A stretch of DNA of 8,146 nt from M55B120 sp965549355. GTDB lineage: Bacteria; Actinomycetota; Humimicrobiia; Humimicrobiales; Humimicrobiaceae. Of the stretch, positions 6,648 through 8,146 are shown piece after piece. The position numbers were made by a program, and so were the translations under genes. Position 1 is the stretch's first letter. Each line of letters opens with the position of its first letter. The notes under the pieces were generated by a model. The model was given only the letters and a program-made list of their open reading frames with translations. It was not told the origin of the DNA and did no database searches. The stretch is from the NCBI GenBank assembly GCA_965549355.1, contig CBEVGD010000077.1, forward strand, positions 1 to 8,146, given 5' to 3'.

Positions 6648-6675
6648 TTAATAGTAATCCTTTTATTTTGTTCTT

Positions 6676-6705
6676 TCGTCTCCCTAACGGTCGCTGCAGA
6701 GACGA
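6676..6705. other. Hairpin between tRNA-Pro and the mutase gene
   Basis: TCGTCTC (6676-6682) and GAGACGA (6699-6705) form a perfect 7-bp stem with a 16-base loop. On the plus strand it is followed by GGGCTCTTTTTGG, a terminator-like T-run, but no plus-strand gene is seen to its left. On the minus strand, the direction of the tRNA, no T-run follows it. It could aid tRNA 3' processing, cause partial termination, or stop antisense transcription. The function is unknown. Confidence 0.35.
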
Positions 6706-6715
6706 GGGCTCTTTT

Positions 6716-6793
6716 TGGTCGGGACGAGAGGATTTGAACCTCCGACCCCCAGTACCCCATACTGGTGCGCTAGCCAAACTGCGCCACGTCCCG
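6716..6793 (-). tRNA. tRNA-Pro, anticodon GGG
   Basis: The minus strand folds into a complete cloverleaf. The acceptor arms CGGGACG (6787-6793) and CGTCCCG (6720-6726) pair perfectly, followed by discriminator A and an encoded CCA (6716-6718). The D arm has GCGC/GCGC. The anticodon stem is CCAGT/ACTGG with the 7-base loop ATGGGGT, giving anticodon GGG preceded by the invariant T33, which reads CCC and CCT proline codons. The T arm contains GGTTCAAATCC. The length of 78 with CCA is normal. It sits alone between gpsA and the phosphohexomutase gene. Confidence 0.95.
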
Positions 6794-6802
6794 ATAGACT
6801 AT

Positions 6803-6831
6803 ATTTTAAATTAATAGAGTTGATTAGTAAA
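6803..6831 (-). promoter_or_regulatory. Probable promoter of tRNA-Pro
   Basis: TTTACT (6826-6831) and TAAAAT (6803-6808) are exactly 17 bases apart on the minus strand. The -10 box ends 9 bases before the mature tRNA 5' end, which gives a leader of only a few bases, common for tRNA genes. The region is very AT-rich, so chance matches are possible. Confidence 0.45.
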
Positions 6832-6839
6832 GAAATTGC

Positions 6840-7880
6840 TTATGTTGGATCCTCAACCTCAGGTTTAAACTTTCGGTTCATGAGTTTCCCTACAGATTTT
6901 TCCGGACTAAGATTATTATAAATTATCTCATATACGCATTCAGTTATTGGTACTTCTATATTATATTCGCCTGCAAGCTCATAAACAGCCCGGGTGGTTC
7001 CGATTCCTTCTGCCACCATATACATGCTTTTTGTTATGTCGCTTATTGTCTCTCCCCTGCCAAGTCTTTCTCCGACGCTTCTATTTCTGCTATGGCTGCT
7101 AAAACATGTAGCTATAAGGTCACCCATTCCAGCAGAACCAGAAAAAGTAAGGGGATTTGCACCCATTTTAGTGCCAAACTTTGATAATTCATACAAACCC
7201 CGTGTTACCAGCGATGCTTTTGTATTCGCTCCATATCCAAGGCCGTCGGAAATACCGCTTGCGATTGCGATAATATTTTTTACGGCGCCTCCGATCTCTA
7301 CCCCGACAACATCTTTATTTGTGTAGACTCTGAAAGCTTTTGTAGAGAGTACAGGCTGTAAAAATTTTAGAATCTCTTCATCTTTTGAAGCAATAACAGA
7401 AACGCTTGGAAGATTACGGGCCACTTCAACAGCAATATTTGGTCCCGAAAGAGAGCATAGCTTCTTTTTCAAACCAGGCGGCAGAGATTGCTCAAGGACC
7501 TCAGATAATCTAAGATTTGTTCCAGTTTCAAATCCTTTTGCCAGATTAAGTATACATTTAACAGAGCCGCTTGCTGATTCTAGATATTTATAAAAATCTT
7601 TGACTACTCCTCTTAATGCATGGGAAGGTACTGCAAATATGGCTATGCTTGTATCAGTTTTGAACCCCATATTTTTCACGATAAAGGGTCTTATATTATC
7701 AGGAATCTGGAGCTCTCCAGTATATTTTGAATTCTTTTGATAAGTCGATATTTCATTATAAGTGGCCTCCCTGTGTGTCCACAGATCAATATCATTTCCC
7801 TCTTTTGCAAGCATAACAGAAAGCGTGGTACCCCAGCTTCCGGCACCTATTACGGTTATCTTTATTTTTTTCTCTTTCAT
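6840..7880 (-). CDS. gpsA: NAD(P)+-dependent glycerol-3-phosphate dehydrogenase
   Basis: This 346-residue cytoplasmic enzyme reduces dihydroxyacetone phosphate to sn-glycerol 3-phosphate, the backbone precursor of phospholipids. The N-terminal Rossmann domain shows IGAGSWG (11-17) in the beta-alpha-beta nucleotide-binding fold. Further family signatures are FAVPSHALR (82-90), LAKGFE (113-118, with a conserved Lys115), SGPN (145-148), EIGGAVKN (195-202, with probable catalytic Lys201), the NTKASL block (219-224) and MGDLIATCFSSHSRNR (252-267). The length is normal. ATG at 7880-7878 lies 11 bases after the der stop with only a weak ribosome site (AAAGAA), which suggests cotranscription with der. 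In many Gram-positive bacteria plsY lies between der and gpsA; it is absent here. Confidence 0.96.
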   Translation of the reverse strand: MKEKKIKITVIGAGSWGTTLSVMLAKEGNDIDLWTHREATYNEISTYQKNSKYTGELQIPDNIRPFIVKNMGFKTDTSIAIFAVPSHALRGVVKDFYKYLESASGSVKCILNLAKGFETGTNLRLSEVLEQSLPPGLKKKLCSLSGPNIAVEVARNLPSVSVIASKDEEILKFLQPVLSTKAFRVYTNKDVVGVEIGGAVKNIIAIASGISDGLGYGANTKASLVTRGLYELSKFGTKMGANPLTFSGSAGMGDLIATCFSSHSRNRSVGERLGRGETISDITKSMYMVAEGIGTTRAVYELAGEYNIEVPITECVYEIIYNNLSPEKSVGKLMNRKFKPEVEDPT

Positions 7881-7891
7881 GCCAGTATTCT

Positions 7892-8146
7892 TTAATATTT
7901 AAATTTTAAAAAAACAGGCGTACCGGTAAATTTATATTTTGCTCTTATATTATTCTCAACATATCTTTTTACATTTGTTTTTCTTGTGGCATCCATATTA
8001 GAAAATATTAAGAAAGACGGAGGCGAGGAACCGATCTGCCGGGCAAATTTTACCTTGAATTGCTTTCCCTTGATAAAAACTCCCTTCTCACGGGAAACTT
8101 CTTTAAGCAGTGCAGTAAGTGCATTATCCGCAATATTTTTTGATCT
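7892..8146 (-). CDS. der: GTPase Der (EngA), C-terminal KH-like domain only (gene enters from the right edge)
   Basis: The frame is open from the right window edge to TAA at 7894-7892, 84 residues. It matches the C-terminal KH-like domain of Der, an essential double GTPase for 50S ribosome assembly. Landmarks are FKVKFARQIGSSPPSFLIFSN (residues 30-50, where the family has a basic strand, then Q.....PP.F..F.N), the helix RYVENNIRAKYKF (61-73) and the terminal strand GTPVFLKFKY (75-84). The two GTPase domains lie outside the window. The close position before gpsA is a gene order often seen in bacteria, which supports the call. Confidence 0.9.
   Translation of the reverse strand, partial: RSKNIADNALTALLKEVSREKGVFIKGKQFKVKFARQIGSSPPSFLIFSNMDATRKTNVKRYVENNIRAKYKFTGTPVFLKFKY

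Noticed and set aside
6994..7326. Plus-strand 110-codon frame inside gpsA
   Set aside because: It is antisense to the conserved core of GpsA and contains no recognisable domain.

Overview
The window is an AT-rich chromosomal segment with every recognisable gene on the minus strand, so it reads right to left: der (C-terminal end only) - gpsA - tRNA-Pro(GGG) - phosphohexomutase - GarA/OdhI-type FHA protein - MerR regulator (FtsR/Rv1828 type) - D-Ala-D-Ala carboxypeptidase - DUF3048 (YerB-like) lipoprotein - hypoxanthine phosphoribosyltransferase - bifunctional nuclease-like (DUF151) protein - a second MerR regulator (N-terminal end only, running off the left edge).

The order FHA - MerR - DUF151 - MerR is the core of a well-known actinobacterial cluster (garA/Rv1827, Rv1828, Rv1829, Rv1830 in Mycobacterium tuberculosis). 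Here the cluster is split in the middle by three genes for cell wall, lipoprotein and purine salvage. Together with the AT-rich composition, this suggests a low-GC, deep-branching actinobacterial relative rather than a classical high-GC member. This is an inference from gene order and protein similarity as I recall them; a Firmicutes-like lineage is not excluded.

Layout. 7892-8146 is the KH-like end of GTPase Der, and 6840-7880 is GpsA (glycerol-3-phosphate for phospholipids). 6716-6793 is tRNA-Pro with encoded CCA and its own close promoter, followed by a hairpin. 2750-6647 is a very tight run with 4-base ATGA overlaps at mutase/FHA and at MerR/carboxypeptidase, and gaps of 9 and 14-15 bases elsewhere; it looks like one operon for sugar phosphates, metabolic and division control, and peptidoglycan trimming. 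914-2734 continues it with the DUF3048 lipoprotein and Hpt. A terminator-like hairpin (863-903) and a good sigma-70-type promoter separate DUF151 from what precedes it. The last MerR gene again has its own promoter, followed by a 14-bp-period array of direct repeats.

Two points deserve attention. First, the carboxypeptidase reading frame is interrupted by an in-frame TAA exactly between its signal peptide and its mature domain. Second, the second MerR gene carries four phased TAATT repeats spanning the -10 element and the leader, which looks like an autoregulatory operator. No mobile element, CRISPR array or clearly new multigene system was found, and no gene-free stretch exceeds 300 bases.
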